Of a stretch of DNA of 64,000 bases, positions 49,546 to 58,656 are shown in pieces; positions within the stretch are counted from its first letter, which is position 1, and the number at the start of each line of letters is the position of its first letter. The stretch comes from Gluconacetobacter azotocaptans (lineage in GTDB: Bacteria > Pseudomonadota > Alphaproteobacteria > Acetobacterales > Acetobacteraceae). The stretch covers positions 1 through 64,000 of the forward strand of contig NZ_JABEQF010000006.1 of assembly GCF_014174355.1 (NCBI RefSeq). Reading direction: 5' to 3'. Below the pieces are notes generated by a model. That model was not told the origin of the DNA. It made no database searches and was given only the letters and a program-made list of their open reading frames with translations. The position numbers and the translations under genes are program-made.

Positions 49546-50697
49546 ATGCCGACAAGACGGGATATGCTTGCCCTTTCCACCATGGGCGCCGCCGCGTTGC
49601 TGGCGCGGCAGGCCCATGCCCAGGACGCGGGCCATGCGGGCGACGTCATGCCCACGCTGGGTCATGTGACGGGCACGACCCTGCCGGCCAACGCGCCCCG
49701 GCCGGGCCAGCGCTTTCGTCCGCCGACGCGGATCGGCCTGGGCGGGGTGCCTATCGGCAACGGCTTCGCCGCGTGCACCGACGCGGATGCCGAAGCGGCA
49801 TTGGAGGCCGCGTGGGCGGCCGGCGTCCGCTATTTCGACACCTCGCCCTGGTATGGGCTGGGCCTGAGCGAGCGCCGCTTCGGCCATTTCCTGCACACCC
49901 GCCCGCGCGACGAATTCGTGCTGTCCACCAAGGTCGGCCGGCTGCTGACGGCGACCACGCATCCGCCGGCGGTGAAACTGTGGAACGACCCGTCGCCCTT
50001 CGCCTATCGCTACGACTATACGGCGGACGGCGTGCGGCGCTCGATCGAGGACAGCCTGCAACGGCTGGGCATTTCGCGCCTGGACATCGTGTACATCCAC
50101 GACATCTCGCCCGACAACGGCGACATGGGCGCGCGCTGGACGGAGTATTTCGACGTCGCCGCCAAGGGCGCCATGCCGGCGCTGACCCGCATGCGCGAGG
50201 AAGGGATCATCAAGGCCTGGGGGTTCGGCGTGAACACCCCCCAGCCGGCCCTGAAGGCGATCGAGGCCGGCGACCCCGACATTTTCCTGCTGGCCACGCA
50301 ATATTCGCTGCTGCGCCATGACGAGGCGCTGGACCATACGCTGCCGGCGCTGGCCCGGCGCGGGATCTCGGCCGTGGTGGGGGCGCCGTTGAACGCGGGC
50401 TATCTGGCCGGGCGCGACCGCTACGATTATCGCGGCACCATCCCCGAGGGCATGCCCCGCAAGCGCGCCCGTATCAGCGCCATTGCGGCCCGCCACGGCA
50501 TCGACCTGCGCACGGCCGCCCTGCAATTCGCCGCAGCACACCCCACGGTCGCCGCCATCGTCCCCGGCGCGCGCAACGCCGCCCAGATGCAGGCCAACGC
50601 CCGGTCGATGGAGGTGGCGATTCCGCCGGAATTCTGGGCTGCCCTGAAACAGGAAAAACTGATCGCGGCGAACGCGCCGACGCCCGCCACGGTATAG
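49546..50697 (+). CDS. Exported aldo/keto reductase
   Basis: A 383-residue protein with a twin-arginine signal (MPTRRDMLALSTMGAAALLARQAHAQ). The AKR tetrad is visible: Asp and Tyr in YFDTSPWYGLGLSERRFG, Lys in LSTKVG, His in DIVYIHDI. SIEDSLQRLGISRLDIVYIHD and LRTAALQFAAAHPTVAAIVPGARN fit the D-threo-aldose/pyridoxal 4-dehydrogenase-type AKRs. A cofactor-folded NADPH enzyme in the periplasm is consistent with Tat export. AGGGAACC precedes the ATG. Confidence 0.88.
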   Translation: MPTRRDMLALSTMGAAALLARQAHAQDAGHAGDVMPTLGHVTGTTLPANAPRPGQRFRPPTRIGLGGVPIGNGFAACTDADAEAALEAAWAAGVRYFDTSPWYGLGLSERRFGHFLHTRPRDEFVLSTKVGRLLTATTHPPAVKLWNDPSPFAYRYDYTADGVRRSIEDSLQRLGISRLDIVYIHDISPDNGDMGARWTEYFDVAAKGAMPALTRMREEGIIKAWGFGVNTPQPALKAIEAGDPDIFLLATQYSLLRHDEALDHTLPALARRGISAVVGAPLNAGYLAGRDRYDYRGTIPEGMPRKRARISAIAARHGIDLRTAALQFAAAHPTVAAIVPGARNAAQMQANARSMEVAIPPEFWAALKQEKLIAANAPTPATV

Positions 50698-50732
50698 CGG
50701 CCGCCCTCGGGGCGCGGCCCTGAACCCCACCC

Positions 50733-50763
50733 GTCCTTCCTTCCTTCCTTCTTTCCTTCCTTC
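50733..50763. repeat. TTCC microsatellite
   Basis: About seven imperfect TTCC units with one CTTT interruption. Length variation by slippage is possible. Confidence 0.85.
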
Positions 50764-50909
50764 GGCGCCTGGTTCCGCCTCAGGCGCTGTCGCGGGCTAC
50801 CGGCTGGACGTCAGGCCTTTTCGCCGGCGATCTGCTTCCTCGCAGCCAGCGCGCCGCACGGGCCAGGATCCATAACTTATTCCTATATCGTCACAGCGCG
50901 ACGTTGGAA

Positions 50910-50944
50910 TTGACACAGAGCTGCACTTATCAAATTGTTTTGAT
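50910..50944 (+). promoter_or_regulatory. Candidate promoter and operator of the GH13 gene
   Basis: TTGACA (50910-50915) is a perfect -35 element. ATCAAA-TTGT-TTTGAT (50929-50944) is a perfect inverted repeat over the expected -10 zone (AATTGT), which fits a repressor site. No regulator gene is adjacent. Confidence 0.5.
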
Positions 50945-51128
50945 ATCGATAGGTTGCCTTCGTCGCACACGAAGTTGCCAAGGGTGTCGCCGGCGCTGCG
51001 GGAGATGAGTCATGACCTCCGCGATAGACCCTCGCGCCGGCCCCCGTCGTGGGCGCCCGGCCTTTTTCCGGTGTCGGACCGGCAAAGAAAATTTTTCCAA
51101 TGTCCTTTGAAAATCGAGAGAGATACAG

Positions 51129-52880
51129 ATGCTGAAGCGAAGAAGTCTGCTGGGCGGTGCAGCAGCTGGCGCCGGCATGATCATGATCGGCCGATCGGGC
51201 GCGGCGTCCGATGTCCGACCGGACGGGGCGCGCGCCTGGTGGAAGGAAGCCGTCATTTACGAGATCTATCCGCGCTCGTTCAAGGACCAGAACGGCGACG
51301 GAATCGGAGATATTCCCGGAATTATCGACAAATTGCCCTATATCCGCGACCTCGGGGCCGACACCATCTGGCTTGCGCCGATCTTTCAGTCGCCCAATCG
51401 CGATAACGGCTACGATATCAGCGACTACAAGGCGATTATGCCCGAGTTCGGGACGATGAGCGATTTCGACAGGCTGATGGCCAGGGCGTCCGCGCTGGGC
51501 ATTCGCATCATCCTCGACCTTGTCGTCAATCATACGAGCGACCAGCACCCCTGGTTTCAGAAAAGCCGCGCGTCCAAGGACAGCCCCTATCGGGATTATT
51601 ACATCTGGCGTGACTCGGCGCATGGCCATCCGCCCAATAACTGGCCCTCGGCCTGGGGCGGCAGCGCCTGGACGTTCGAGCAGTCGGCCGGCAGCAGCTA
51701 TCTGCATCTCTTTTCCCGGTATCAGCCCGACCTGAACTGGGACAATCCCGCCGTTCGTGAGGAGGTGTTCTCCATCATGAAATTCTGGCTGGACAAGGGC
51801 GTTTCCGGATTCCGGATGGACGCCATCACCATGATCTCCAAAATGCCGTCCTTCCGGGACATGAGCCCGGAAGAGCTGAAGGCGCCGGAATACGTCTATG
51901 CGGCGGGCCCGCATCTGCATGACTATCTGCGCGAAATGAACGACCGCGTCCTGTCACATTACGATGTCATGACCGTGGGCGAAGCGTACGGCATGCGTGC
52001 GCAGGACATTCCGCTTTTCACGGATAGCGCGCGCCGGGAACTCGACATGGTTTTCGCCTTCGACATCGTCCATGTCGACAGGCAGGGCTGGCGCAAGGTC
52101 GCCTGGCCGTTGTCCAAGCTCAAGGAAATCTACGCTGCCGCAGGGCGGCCGAGCTCGCCGGACTCGTGGAATACCGTCTTCCTCGACAATCATGACCAGC
52201 CACGTGCCGTTTCGCGCTTTGGAAATGATACGCCGCCCTTCCGCGAGGCCTCGGCCAAGGCGATCGCGACCATGCTTCTGACCCAGTGCGGAACGCCCTT
52301 CATCTATCAGGGTGAAGAACTGGGAATGACGAACCTTCCGTTCGACGGCCTTGACGATTTCGAGGACGTTCAGGTCCCTATCGAGTGGGATGCCAAGGTG
52401 AAGCGCCAGGGCGTGGACCCGGAAGCGTTTTTCGAAAGCCTGAAAGGGCTGGGGCGCGACAATGCCCGCAGCCCCATGCAGTGGGATACGACGAGGAATG
52501 CCGGATTTACCACGGCGCATAAGCCCTGGTACCGCGTGAATCCCAACTACACCGAAATCAACGCGCAGGATTGCCTGCAGAAGCCCGATTCGGTGTACCA
52601 TCATTTCCGGGATCTCATTGCGGTGCGGCGCAAATATCCGGCATTGGTCCATGGCGCCTACCAGGATCTGGACCCGAATCACTCCGCCGTCTTTTTCTAC
52701 TCCAGGCAGCTCGACAAGAGTAAGGTGCTCGTTCTGATCAATATGTCGGATCGGGGCTTTACGTATGAATCGCCCCTTCTGGCCACGGCGTCGCTTGTGA
52801 TTTCCAATATGAAGCACCACGGCGTGGCGAAGGGGGTGACATGGCTGGAACCCTGGGAGGCGCGGGTCTATGCGGCCTGA
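51129..52880 (+). CDS. Periplasmic GH13 alpha-glucosidase (oligo-1,6-glucosidase clade)
   Basis: A 583-residue exported enzyme; the N-terminus MLKRRSLLGGAAAGAGMIMIGRSGAA is Tat-like (KRRS). GH13 motifs: IILDLVVNHTS, GFRMDAITM (nucleophile Asp231), VGEAYG (acid/base Glu285) and FLDNHDQPRAVSRFG (Asp356). Sequence is close to the sucrose isomerase/oligo-1,6-glucosidase group, for example in the PRAVSRFGNDTPPFREASAKAIATMLLTQCGTPFIYQGEELGMTN run. The isomerase signature RLDRD is replaced by HVDRQ (315-319), so hydrolysis of alpha-glucosides rather than isomaltulose formation is expected. Confidence 0.9.
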   Translation: MLKRRSLLGGAAAGAGMIMIGRSGAASDVRPDGARAWWKEAVIYEIYPRSFKDQNGDGIGDIPGIIDKLPYIRDLGADTIWLAPIFQSPNRDNGYDISDYKAIMPEFGTMSDFDRLMARASALGIRIILDLVVNHTSDQHPWFQKSRASKDSPYRDYYIWRDSAHGHPPNNWPSAWGGSAWTFEQSAGSSYLHLFSRYQPDLNWDNPAVREEVFSIMKFWLDKGVSGFRMDAITMISKMPSFRDMSPEELKAPEYVYAAGPHLHDYLREMNDRVLSHYDVMTVGEAYGMRAQDIPLFTDSARRELDMVFAFDIVHVDRQGWRKVAWPLSKLKEIYAAAGRPSSPDSWNTVFLDNHDQPRAVSRFGNDTPPFREASAKAIATMLLTQCGTPFIYQGEELGMTNLPFDGLDDFEDVQVPIEWDAKVKRQGVDPEAFFESLKGLGRDNARSPMQWDTTRNAGFTTAHKPWYRVNPNYTEINAQDCLQKPDSVYHHFRDLIAVRRKYPALVHGAYQDLDPNHSAVFFYSRQLDKSKVLVLINMSDRGFTYESPLLATASLVISNMKHHGVAKGVTWLEPWEARVYAA

Positions 52881-52908
52881 CCCCGGCTTGCCCGAAATAT
52901 AAGAGGCT

Positions 52909-53013
52909 GGTTTAAAATTCGCCTGTTGGCGATCCGGCGTGTGTGTCCTGGGCTTCGGTGCTCACGGCCGTAAGGGCCGCTCCGCTCCGATACCCGGAAA
53001 CACACGCCGGGCG
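52909..53013. repeat. Intergenic repeat family B, copy 2
   Basis: GGTTTAAAATTCGC, GGCGATCCGGCG, GCTTCGGTGCTC and AAACACACGCCGGGCG occur in the same order as at 2605-2684. Confidence 0.6.
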
Positions 53014-53041
53014 TGCCGCGGCGCGGCACTCGGCCGATGGC

Positions 53042-54757
53042 TTACAGCATGGGCGCGTCCTGCCCCGTCATTTCGCGGCGGATGATCTTCATGGGCACAA
53101 GGCCCGCGCCCAGCAGGCTGTCGTGGAATTTTTCAAGCGAGAACGCCTTGCCCTGCGCCTTGGTCATGTCGTCGCGCAGATGCAGGATCATCAGCTTGCC
53201 CAGCAGGTAGGAATAGTACCCCGGGTCGGCCGTGCCGCGGCGGGCTTCCTTGTAGGCCATGACCGAGGACTGGTAGCATTCGCGCTGCATCATCCGCGTG
53301 GCGTCCGCAAGCGTCATGCCCTGCGTGTGCATGCCGAAGGCGGCCAGGAAACGGCAGTCGCGCAGCAGGGCGTCCTGCAACTGGGCCAGGTGCAGGCTGG
53401 CGTCCTGCCGGTGGTAGCCCTGTTCGACCATCATCTGTTCGGTGTAATGCGCCCATCCCTCGGTGGTGGCGTAGGACTGGCCGCTTTTGCGCGTCAGGGA
53501 CCATGCGGGGTTGGTGCGCAGGTACAGGCCCTGCACGAAATGGCCGGGCATGGCTTCATGCACTGTGATGTTGAGCATGGAGGGCGTGTTGTCGTCTTCC
53601 AGCGATTCCTCGGCCCTGGCGGGGCTCAGCTTCGGGTCGATGGGCGTGACGTAATAATAGGAGGTGGTGGCCTTCGTCTCGAACGGGCCGGGCCAGTCGG
53701 TCGCCGCCGTGATCAGCGACCGCTCGAAACCCGGGGTGTCGGTCACCACAGGCAGCGTCTCGTTGGGCAGGGTCACCAGATGGCGCGACCGCACGAAGCC
53801 CTGGGCGTCGGTCAACTGGTCGCGCACCAGCCGGTTCAGCGCGTCGGCGGCGGCATGGTTCTTGCGGATTTCGGACAGCGCCTGGTCGGGGTGGGCGGGG
53901 TCGATCGCGCGTTCGGCGGTGTGGAACGCGGCCTGATCGCGCTTGAGCTGCGCGCGGCCGGCCGCGACGATGGTGTCGAGGGGGGCGTCCACCAGATCGG
54001 TCGCGAGCATGGCGCGGATGGTGTCGGCGCCGAGCACGAACGTGCCGCCGGGCGCGATGCCGTCCAGCGCGGTGCGGAATTTCGCGAGGGCGGCCAGCGT
54101 GGTTCCGGTGCGCGCCTTGAGCTGGGCCTGAAGTGCCCGGTCCTTCACCCCGGCGAAGGCGGCGGGGACGTTGTCGCGCACGAAGACGATCGCCCCGTCC
54201 AGATCTTCCTTCGAGATTTCGAGGAAGATGGCCGGCACCTGCGCCAGTTGCCGTTCGCCGGTGGCCAGCATCGCCGGGATCAGCGCCTCGCGCGCGATGA
54301 CGTCCTTCATGCGGACGGCAGGCGGCGCGAAATCGCGGTCGATGAGGCCGTACAGCGCGTTTGTGGCCAGGCCGACATACAGGTCGGGGTTGTGCCGGAA
54401 GGACTGGACCCGTTCGTTTTCGATCAGTTCCCGGTCGATGTCCGCGACCAGGATATCGCGGTCGTCCTGCCGGCGCTGCGGCAGGGCGGACACATCCAGC
54501 GCGGCCAGCGCGTCGCGTTCGCGGTGCAGGCGCGCCGTCTGGGCGGCGATGGCCGGGGCCGAGACGTCGTCCAGGCGACCGTCCGTCGCGTGAATGCCCA
54601 GCAGGGTGGACCCGACCGGGCTGGCCGCCCATTCGGCTTCGAAATGGGATTTTTCCAGCGCGTCCAGGGCCGGGGCGGCATGCGCCGCCGTCGTGGCCAG
54701 CAGGGCGGTGAAGGCGAGGAGGAGGCGGCGGCTTCCGCGCGGCAGGATGGTTTTCAT
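53042..54757 (-). CDS. DUF885-family exported metallopeptidase-like protein
   Basis: A 571-residue protein with a Sec signal (MKTILPRGSRRLLLAFTALLATTAAHAA). The DUF885 core includes ISNNTP-type sequence (EESLEDDNTPSMLNITVHEAMPGHFVQGLYLR), where HEAMPGH is the HExxxGH zinc motif, followed by TEGWAHYTEQMMVEQGYH with the third-ligand Glu region. C-terminal MTLADATRMMQRECYQSSVMAYKEARRGTADPGYYSYLLGKLMILHLRDD is also diagnostic. A zinc peptidase in the periplasm is likely, substrates unknown. The start at 54757 gives the signal peptide. Confidence 0.9.
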   Translation of the reverse strand: MKTILPRGSRRLLLAFTALLATTAAHAAPALDALEKSHFEAEWAASPVGSTLLGIHATDGRLDDVSAPAIAAQTARLHRERDALAALDVSALPQRRQDDRDILVADIDRELIENERVQSFRHNPDLYVGLATNALYGLIDRDFAPPAVRMKDVIAREALIPAMLATGERQLAQVPAIFLEISKEDLDGAIVFVRDNVPAAFAGVKDRALQAQLKARTGTTLAALAKFRTALDGIAPGGTFVLGADTIRAMLATDLVDAPLDTIVAAGRAQLKRDQAAFHTAERAIDPAHPDQALSEIRKNHAAADALNRLVRDQLTDAQGFVRSRHLVTLPNETLPVVTDTPGFERSLITAATDWPGPFETKATTSYYYVTPIDPKLSPARAEESLEDDNTPSMLNITVHEAMPGHFVQGLYLRTNPAWSLTRKSGQSYATTEGWAHYTEQMMVEQGYHRQDASLHLAQLQDALLRDCRFLAAFGMHTQGMTLADATRMMQRECYQSSVMAYKEARRGTADPGYYSYLLGKLMILHLRDDMTKAQGKAFSLEKFHDSLLGAGLVPMKIIRREMTGQDAPML

Positions 54758-54907
54758 ATCGCCGACGATATGGGGGCCGGATGCGGTTGGCAACGCGCGC
54801 CCCCCGTCTTGCAGGGCGCCTGCGGCATGCACATGTCGTCTCTGCCGGGGAAGGGATGGCGGGTCACATGACCCGCGAACCGCCCTGGCAAGCGAGGAGC
54901 CGGACTC

Positions 54908-55246
54908 ATGGATGTCCACGGTTTCGACGAAGGTTCGCACTACGACAGCGAACGCGAGAGGCGGGTCGAACTTCTGATCCGGCGCCTGCCCGCAGGACTG
55001 CAGCCGGCCGTGCGCTGGCTGCGCCAGCCGGTGGCGCGCTGGGTGCGCATTCCCGCGGGCATCCTGCTGATCGCGGGCAGCGTGTTTTTCCTGCTGCCGG
55101 TTTTCGGGTTGTGGATGCTGCCGCTGGGGGTGCTGCTTCTGGCGGAGGATCTGCCGCCCGTGCGGCGCCTGACCGGCCGGCTTCTGCGCTGGATCGAAGC
55201 GCGTCATCCGAACTGGATGGGCCTGTCGCCGACCTCCACTCACTGA
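54908..55246 (+). CDS. Small two-helix membrane protein
   Basis: A 112-residue protein with a charged N-terminus and a hydrophobic hairpin IPAGILLIAGSVFFLLPVFGLWMLPLGVLLLAEDLPPVRRLTGRLLRWIEARHP. This resembles short alphaproteobacterial membrane proteins annotated as tryptophan-rich or PGPGW-type. The GAGGAGCC ribosome site lies before the ATG. It lies 38 bases upstream of the Bax-inhibitor gene on the same strand and may be co-transcribed. Confidence 0.7.
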   Translation: MDVHGFDEGSHYDSERERRVELLIRRLPAGLQPAVRWLRQPVARWVRIPAGILLIAGSVFFLLPVFGLWMLPLGVLLLAEDLPPVRRLTGRLLRWIEARHPNWMGLSPTSTH

Positions 55247-55275
55247 ACTCCCGGAAAGGGAACTCCCGGAAAGGG
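55246..55275 (+). repeat. Tandem 15-base duplication before the Bax-inhibitor gene
   Basis: AACTCCCGGAAAGGG occurs twice in direct succession, between the stop of the upstream gene and the GGGAG ribosome site of the next. Confidence 0.95.
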
Positions 55276-55284
55276 AGATGTGTC

Positions 55285-56004
55285 ATGGCCTTCAATGCCT
55301 ATCCGGGGCCGTCGTTCCGGCCCGCCGGGGTTGCCGTCCCGTTCGACGCGGGCCTGCGCCGCTATATGCTGTCGGTCTACAACTACATGTCGGCGGGGCT
55401 GGTCCTGACGGGCCTTGTCGCCTATTTCGCCGTCGCGACGGGCTTCTACCAGCAGATCGTCTCCACGCCGTGGATGTGGCTGGTGATGCTGTCGCCCCTG
55501 GCGGCGGTGCTGTTCCTCAGCTTTCGCATCGACAAGATGAGCCTGGGCACCGCGCAGGCGGTCTTCTGGGGGTTCGCGGCGATCATGGGGCTGTCGCTGG
55601 CCGGGATTTTCCTGGTCTATACCGGCACCAGCATCGCGCGGGTCTTCTTCATCACCGCCGGCACCTTCGCGGCCATGAGCCTGTATGGCTATCGCACGAA
55701 GCGGGACCTGACCGCCGTCGGCGCGTTCATGATCATGGGGCTGATCGGGCTGATCCTGGCCAGCCTGGTCAATCTGTTCCTGGGATCGAGCATGCTGCAG
55801 TTCGTGATCTCGGTGGTGGGCGTGCTGGTGTTCACGGGCCTGACGGCGTTCGACACGCAGCGGATCAAGCAGGTCTACCTGACCGTCGGCGCGGCCGGAG
55901 ACCTGGCGAAGGCGGCGCTGATGGGCGCGCTTTCGCTGTATCTCGACTTCATCAACCTGTTTGTCATGCTGCTCAGCCTGACGGGCAACCGGCGTCAGTC
56001 GTAG
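55285..56004 (+). CDS. Bax inhibitor-1/YccA family membrane protein
   Basis: A 239-residue protein with seven membrane helices. LRRYMLSVYNYMSAGLVLTGLVAYFA at the start, FFITAGTFAAMSLYGYRTKRDLTAVGAFMIMGLIGLILASLVNLFL in the middle and TGLTAFDTQRIKQVY near the end are signatures of the BI-1/YccA (TMBIM) family, including the conserved di-aspartyl region (FDTQ). Members modulate ion leak or membrane protease FtsH. GGGAGATG precedes the start, and a P-type ATPase gene follows. Confidence 0.92.
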   Translation: MAFNAYPGPSFRPAGVAVPFDAGLRRYMLSVYNYMSAGLVLTGLVAYFAVATGFYQQIVSTPWMWLVMLSPLAAVLFLSFRIDKMSLGTAQAVFWGFAAIMGLSLAGIFLVYTGTSIARVFFITAGTFAAMSLYGYRTKRDLTAVGAFMIMGLIGLILASLVNLFLGSSMLQFVISVVGVLVFTGLTAFDTQRIKQVYLTVGAAGDLAKAALMGALSLYLDFINLFVMLLSLTGNRRQS

Positions 56005-56103
56005 GAGATCAGGGGGAACGCGTTCCGGCCGGGATCGGGTACTTTCCGCCCCGATGCGGGTTGAAGATCTGCTGCGGCGCATCGGGCGTCGGGAGGGAAG
56101 CAG

Positions 56104-58641
56104 ATGGATGCGTTCTCCGAGGGCCGGGGACTCGCCGGGTCGGAAGCCGCACTGCGGCTGAAGCAGGACGGGCCGAACGAACTGCCGCACGCCGGGCACC
56201 GCACGGCCTGGCGCATCGTGCGGGAGGTCCTGAAGGAACCGATGTTCCTGATGCTGCTGGCCGCCGGCGGCATCTACCTGCTGCTGGGCGAGCGCGGCGA
56301 GGCGTTGCTGATCGTCGGGCTGGCTTCGGCCTCGGTCCTGATCACCGTCATCCAGGAAGCGCGCAGCGAACGGGTGCTGGAGGCCCTGCGCGACCTGACC
56401 AGCCCACGGGCGCTGGTCATCCGCGACGGCCGGCGCCAGCGCATCGCGGGGCGGGACGTGGTGCGCGGGGATGTGGTGGTGCTGGCCGAAGGCGACCGGA
56501 TTCCGGCGGATGCGGTCCTGTTGTCCGGGCAGGTCTTCGAGACGGACGAGTCGCTTCTGACCGGGGAATCCGTGCCCGTGCGCAAGCGCGCTTCGAATGA
56601 TGGCGCCATCGAGCCGGTCGCACCGGGTGGCGAGGAGTCTCCGTTCGTTTTCGCCGGCACGCTGGTCGTGCGGGGGCAGAGCATCGCCGAGGTGATCGCC
56701 ACCGGCGCGCGCAGTGAAATCGGGAAGATCGGCAAGACGCTGGAGGGCATCGAGCGCGAGGCCCCGCGTCTGGCGCGGCAGACCAACCGTCTGGCCAAGG
56801 GCCTGGCGATCATCGGCCTGGGCGTCAGCGCGCTGTTCACGGTGCTGGACGGGGCGTTGCGGGGCGCGTGGCTGGAGGCGCTGCTGGGGGGCGTGGCCCT
56901 CAGCATGTCCCTGCTGCCCGAGGAACTGCCGCTTGTCCTGACGGTGTTTCTGGTCATGGGCGCGTGGCGCATCACGAAGGCGGGGGTGCTGACCCGCCGG
57001 GCGTCGGCGATCGAAAGCCTGGGCTCGGCTACCGTGCTGTGCACGGACAAGACCGGCACCTTGACCGAGAACCGGATGACCATCGTGGAACTGCGGGTGG
57101 GGGAGGCGGTCGTCGATCTGCGGGGCGATGCCGGCCCGCCCGGCGACGCGCCGACGGGCCGGATGATCCGCATCGGCCGGCTTGCCTGCCCGCCGGACCC
57201 GTTCGACCCGATGGAAAAGGCCTTCCATGTTCTGGCCGGGCAGCATCTGGCGGCGGACGCGGCGATGGACGGCGGCGATCTGGTGCGGGATTACCCGTTC
57301 GGGTCGGACGTGCTGGCCATGTCCAACGTCTGGCGCCAGGCCGATGGCAGCCTGCTGGTCGCGACGAAGGGCGCGCCCGAGGCCGTGGCGGACCTGTGCC
57401 GCCTGGACCCCGTTCGGCGCGCGGCGCTGCGGCAGGCCACCGACGACATGGCGGCGCGCGGCATGCGGGTTCTGGGCATTGCGCAGGCCGTCCGCCCGGC
57501 CGAACCGCTGCCCGCGTCGCAGCGGGAACTGGCACTGGAGTTTCTGGGGCTGGTGGGGCTGTCCGACCCCCTGCGCGCCACGGTGCCGCGTGCGGTGGGG
57601 GAATGCCGGTCGGCGGGGATCCGGGTGGTCATGATCACCGGCGATTACCCGGCGACCGCGCGGGCGATCGCCGACGAGGCCGGGATCGAGACGGGCGCGA
57701 TCCTCAGCGGCGACGATCTGGCGCGGATGACCGACGACGCCCTGGTGGCGCAGGTGGGCCGCGTCAATGTCTTCGCCCGCATCCGGCCGGACCAGAAGCT
57801 GCGCATCGTGCGCGCCCTGCGCCGCAGGGGCGACGTGGTGGCCATGACGGGCGACGGCGTGAATGACGCCCCGGCGCTGAAGGCCGCGGACATCGGCATC
57901 GCGATGGGTGGACGCGGCAGCGACGTGGCGCGCGAGGCCAGCGCCATCGTCCTGCTGCGGGACGATTTCGGGTCCATCGTCCAGACCATCCGCCTGGGCC
58001 GGCGGATCTACGACAATATCCACAAGGCGATGGGCTTCGTGATGGCGATCCACGTCCCGATCGCGGGCCTGGCCATCCTGCCGCTGCTGTCCGGGCTGCC
58101 GTTGATCCTGATGCCGGTGCATATCGCCTTTCTGGAAATCATCATCGATCCGATCTGCTCCATCGCGTTCGAGGCCGAACCCGAGGAGCGCGACCTGATG
58201 ACGCGACGGCCGCGCGACCCGGGTGCGGCCCTGTTTTCCCCCGCGCTGATCGCATGGAGCCTGGTTCAGGGTGCCGCGGTGCTGCTGGCCGCGGCGGCCA
58301 TCCTGTTCCTGTGCGTGGGGCGCGGCATGCCCGAGGGCGAGGCGCGGGCGCTGGTGCTGGTGACGCTGGTGCTGGGGGATATCACGCTGATCCTGATCAA
58401 CCGGTCGTTCAGCACCTCGCTGGTGCGGGCGTTCCTGCGGCCGAACCGGACGCTGCTGCTGATTCTGGGGGTGGATATCGGCCTGCTGGCCCTGATCCTG
58501 CTGCTGCCCCCGCTGCGCGGACTGTTCCGTCTGGGGACGGTGGCGCCGCAGGACCTGGCCTATTGCGTGCTTGCCAATGCCGTCGTGCTGGCCACGATGG
58601 AGTTCTTCAAGCGGTTCTGGCGCACGGCCTTGCGCACATGA
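56104..58641 (+). CDS. P-type cation-transporting ATPase (P2-like)
   Basis: An 845-residue ion pump. LLTGESVPV (actuator, 151-159), CTDKTGTLTENRM (phosphorylation Asp315), and ATP-domain KGAPE, MITGDYPATARAIADEAGI, VAMTGDGVNDAPALKAADIGIAMG are intact. M4 reads SMSLLPEELPLVLTVFLVMG and M5/M6 include the usual Asn/Asp-containing helices (HIAFLEIIIDPICSIAFEAEP). This fits the cation-transporting HAD-IC ATPases of Ca2+- or unknown-specificity type; no heavy-metal CPC motif is present. The N-terminal cation-ATPase domain starts at residue 1 and is normal. GGGAGGGAAGC precedes the ATG. Confidence 0.92.
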   Translation: MDAFSEGRGLAGSEAALRLKQDGPNELPHAGHRTAWRIVREVLKEPMFLMLLAAGGIYLLLGERGEALLIVGLASASVLITVIQEARSERVLEALRDLTSPRALVIRDGRRQRIAGRDVVRGDVVVLAEGDRIPADAVLLSGQVFETDESLLTGESVPVRKRASNDGAIEPVAPGGEESPFVFAGTLVVRGQSIAEVIATGARSEIGKIGKTLEGIEREAPRLARQTNRLAKGLAIIGLGVSALFTVLDGALRGAWLEALLGGVALSMSLLPEELPLVLTVFLVMGAWRITKAGVLTRRASAIESLGSATVLCTDKTGTLTENRMTIVELRVGEAVVDLRGDAGPPGDAPTGRMIRIGRLACPPDPFDPMEKAFHVLAGQHLAADAAMDGGDLVRDYPFGSDVLAMSNVWRQADGSLLVATKGAPEAVADLCRLDPVRRAALRQATDDMAARGMRVLGIAQAVRPAEPLPASQRELALEFLGLVGLSDPLRATVPRAVGECRSAGIRVVMITGDYPATARAIADEAGIETGAILSGDDLARMTDDALVAQVGRVNVFARIRPDQKLRIVRALRRRGDVVAMTGDGVNDAPALKAADIGIAMGGRGSDVAREASAIVLLRDDFGSIVQTIRLGRRIYDNIHKAMGFVMAIHVPIAGLAILPLLSGLPLILMPVHIAFLEIIIDPICSIAFEAEPEERDLMTRRPRDPGAALFSPALIAWSLVQGAAVLLAAAAILFLCVGRGMPEGEARALVLVTLVLGDITLILINRSFSTSLVRAFLRPNRTLLLILGVDIGLLALILLLPPLRGLFRLGTVAPQDLAYCVLANAVVLATMEFFKRFWRTALRT

Positions 58642-58656
58642 GACGATGGGGGGCCA

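Larger units (their letters stand above)
50698..51128. other. Intergenic region upstream of the GH13 gene
   Basis: 431 bases without a gene. It contains a TTCC microsatellite (50733-50763) and an operator-like palindrome at 50929-50944. Confidence 0.5.

Noticed and set aside
50733-50763. TTCC repeats considered as phase-variation switch
   Set aside because: It lies about 365 bases before the next start, outside any promoter spacer or coding region that I can identify.
51129-52880. Annotation of the GH13 enzyme as sucrose isomerase
   Set aside because: The RLDRD product-specificity motif is HVDRQ here, so alpha-glucosidase is the safer call.
55240-58122. 960-codon minus-strand frame across the P-type ATPase
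   Set aside because: Shadow frame rich in Gln, His and Arg with no family resemblance; the plus strand has all P-type motifs.
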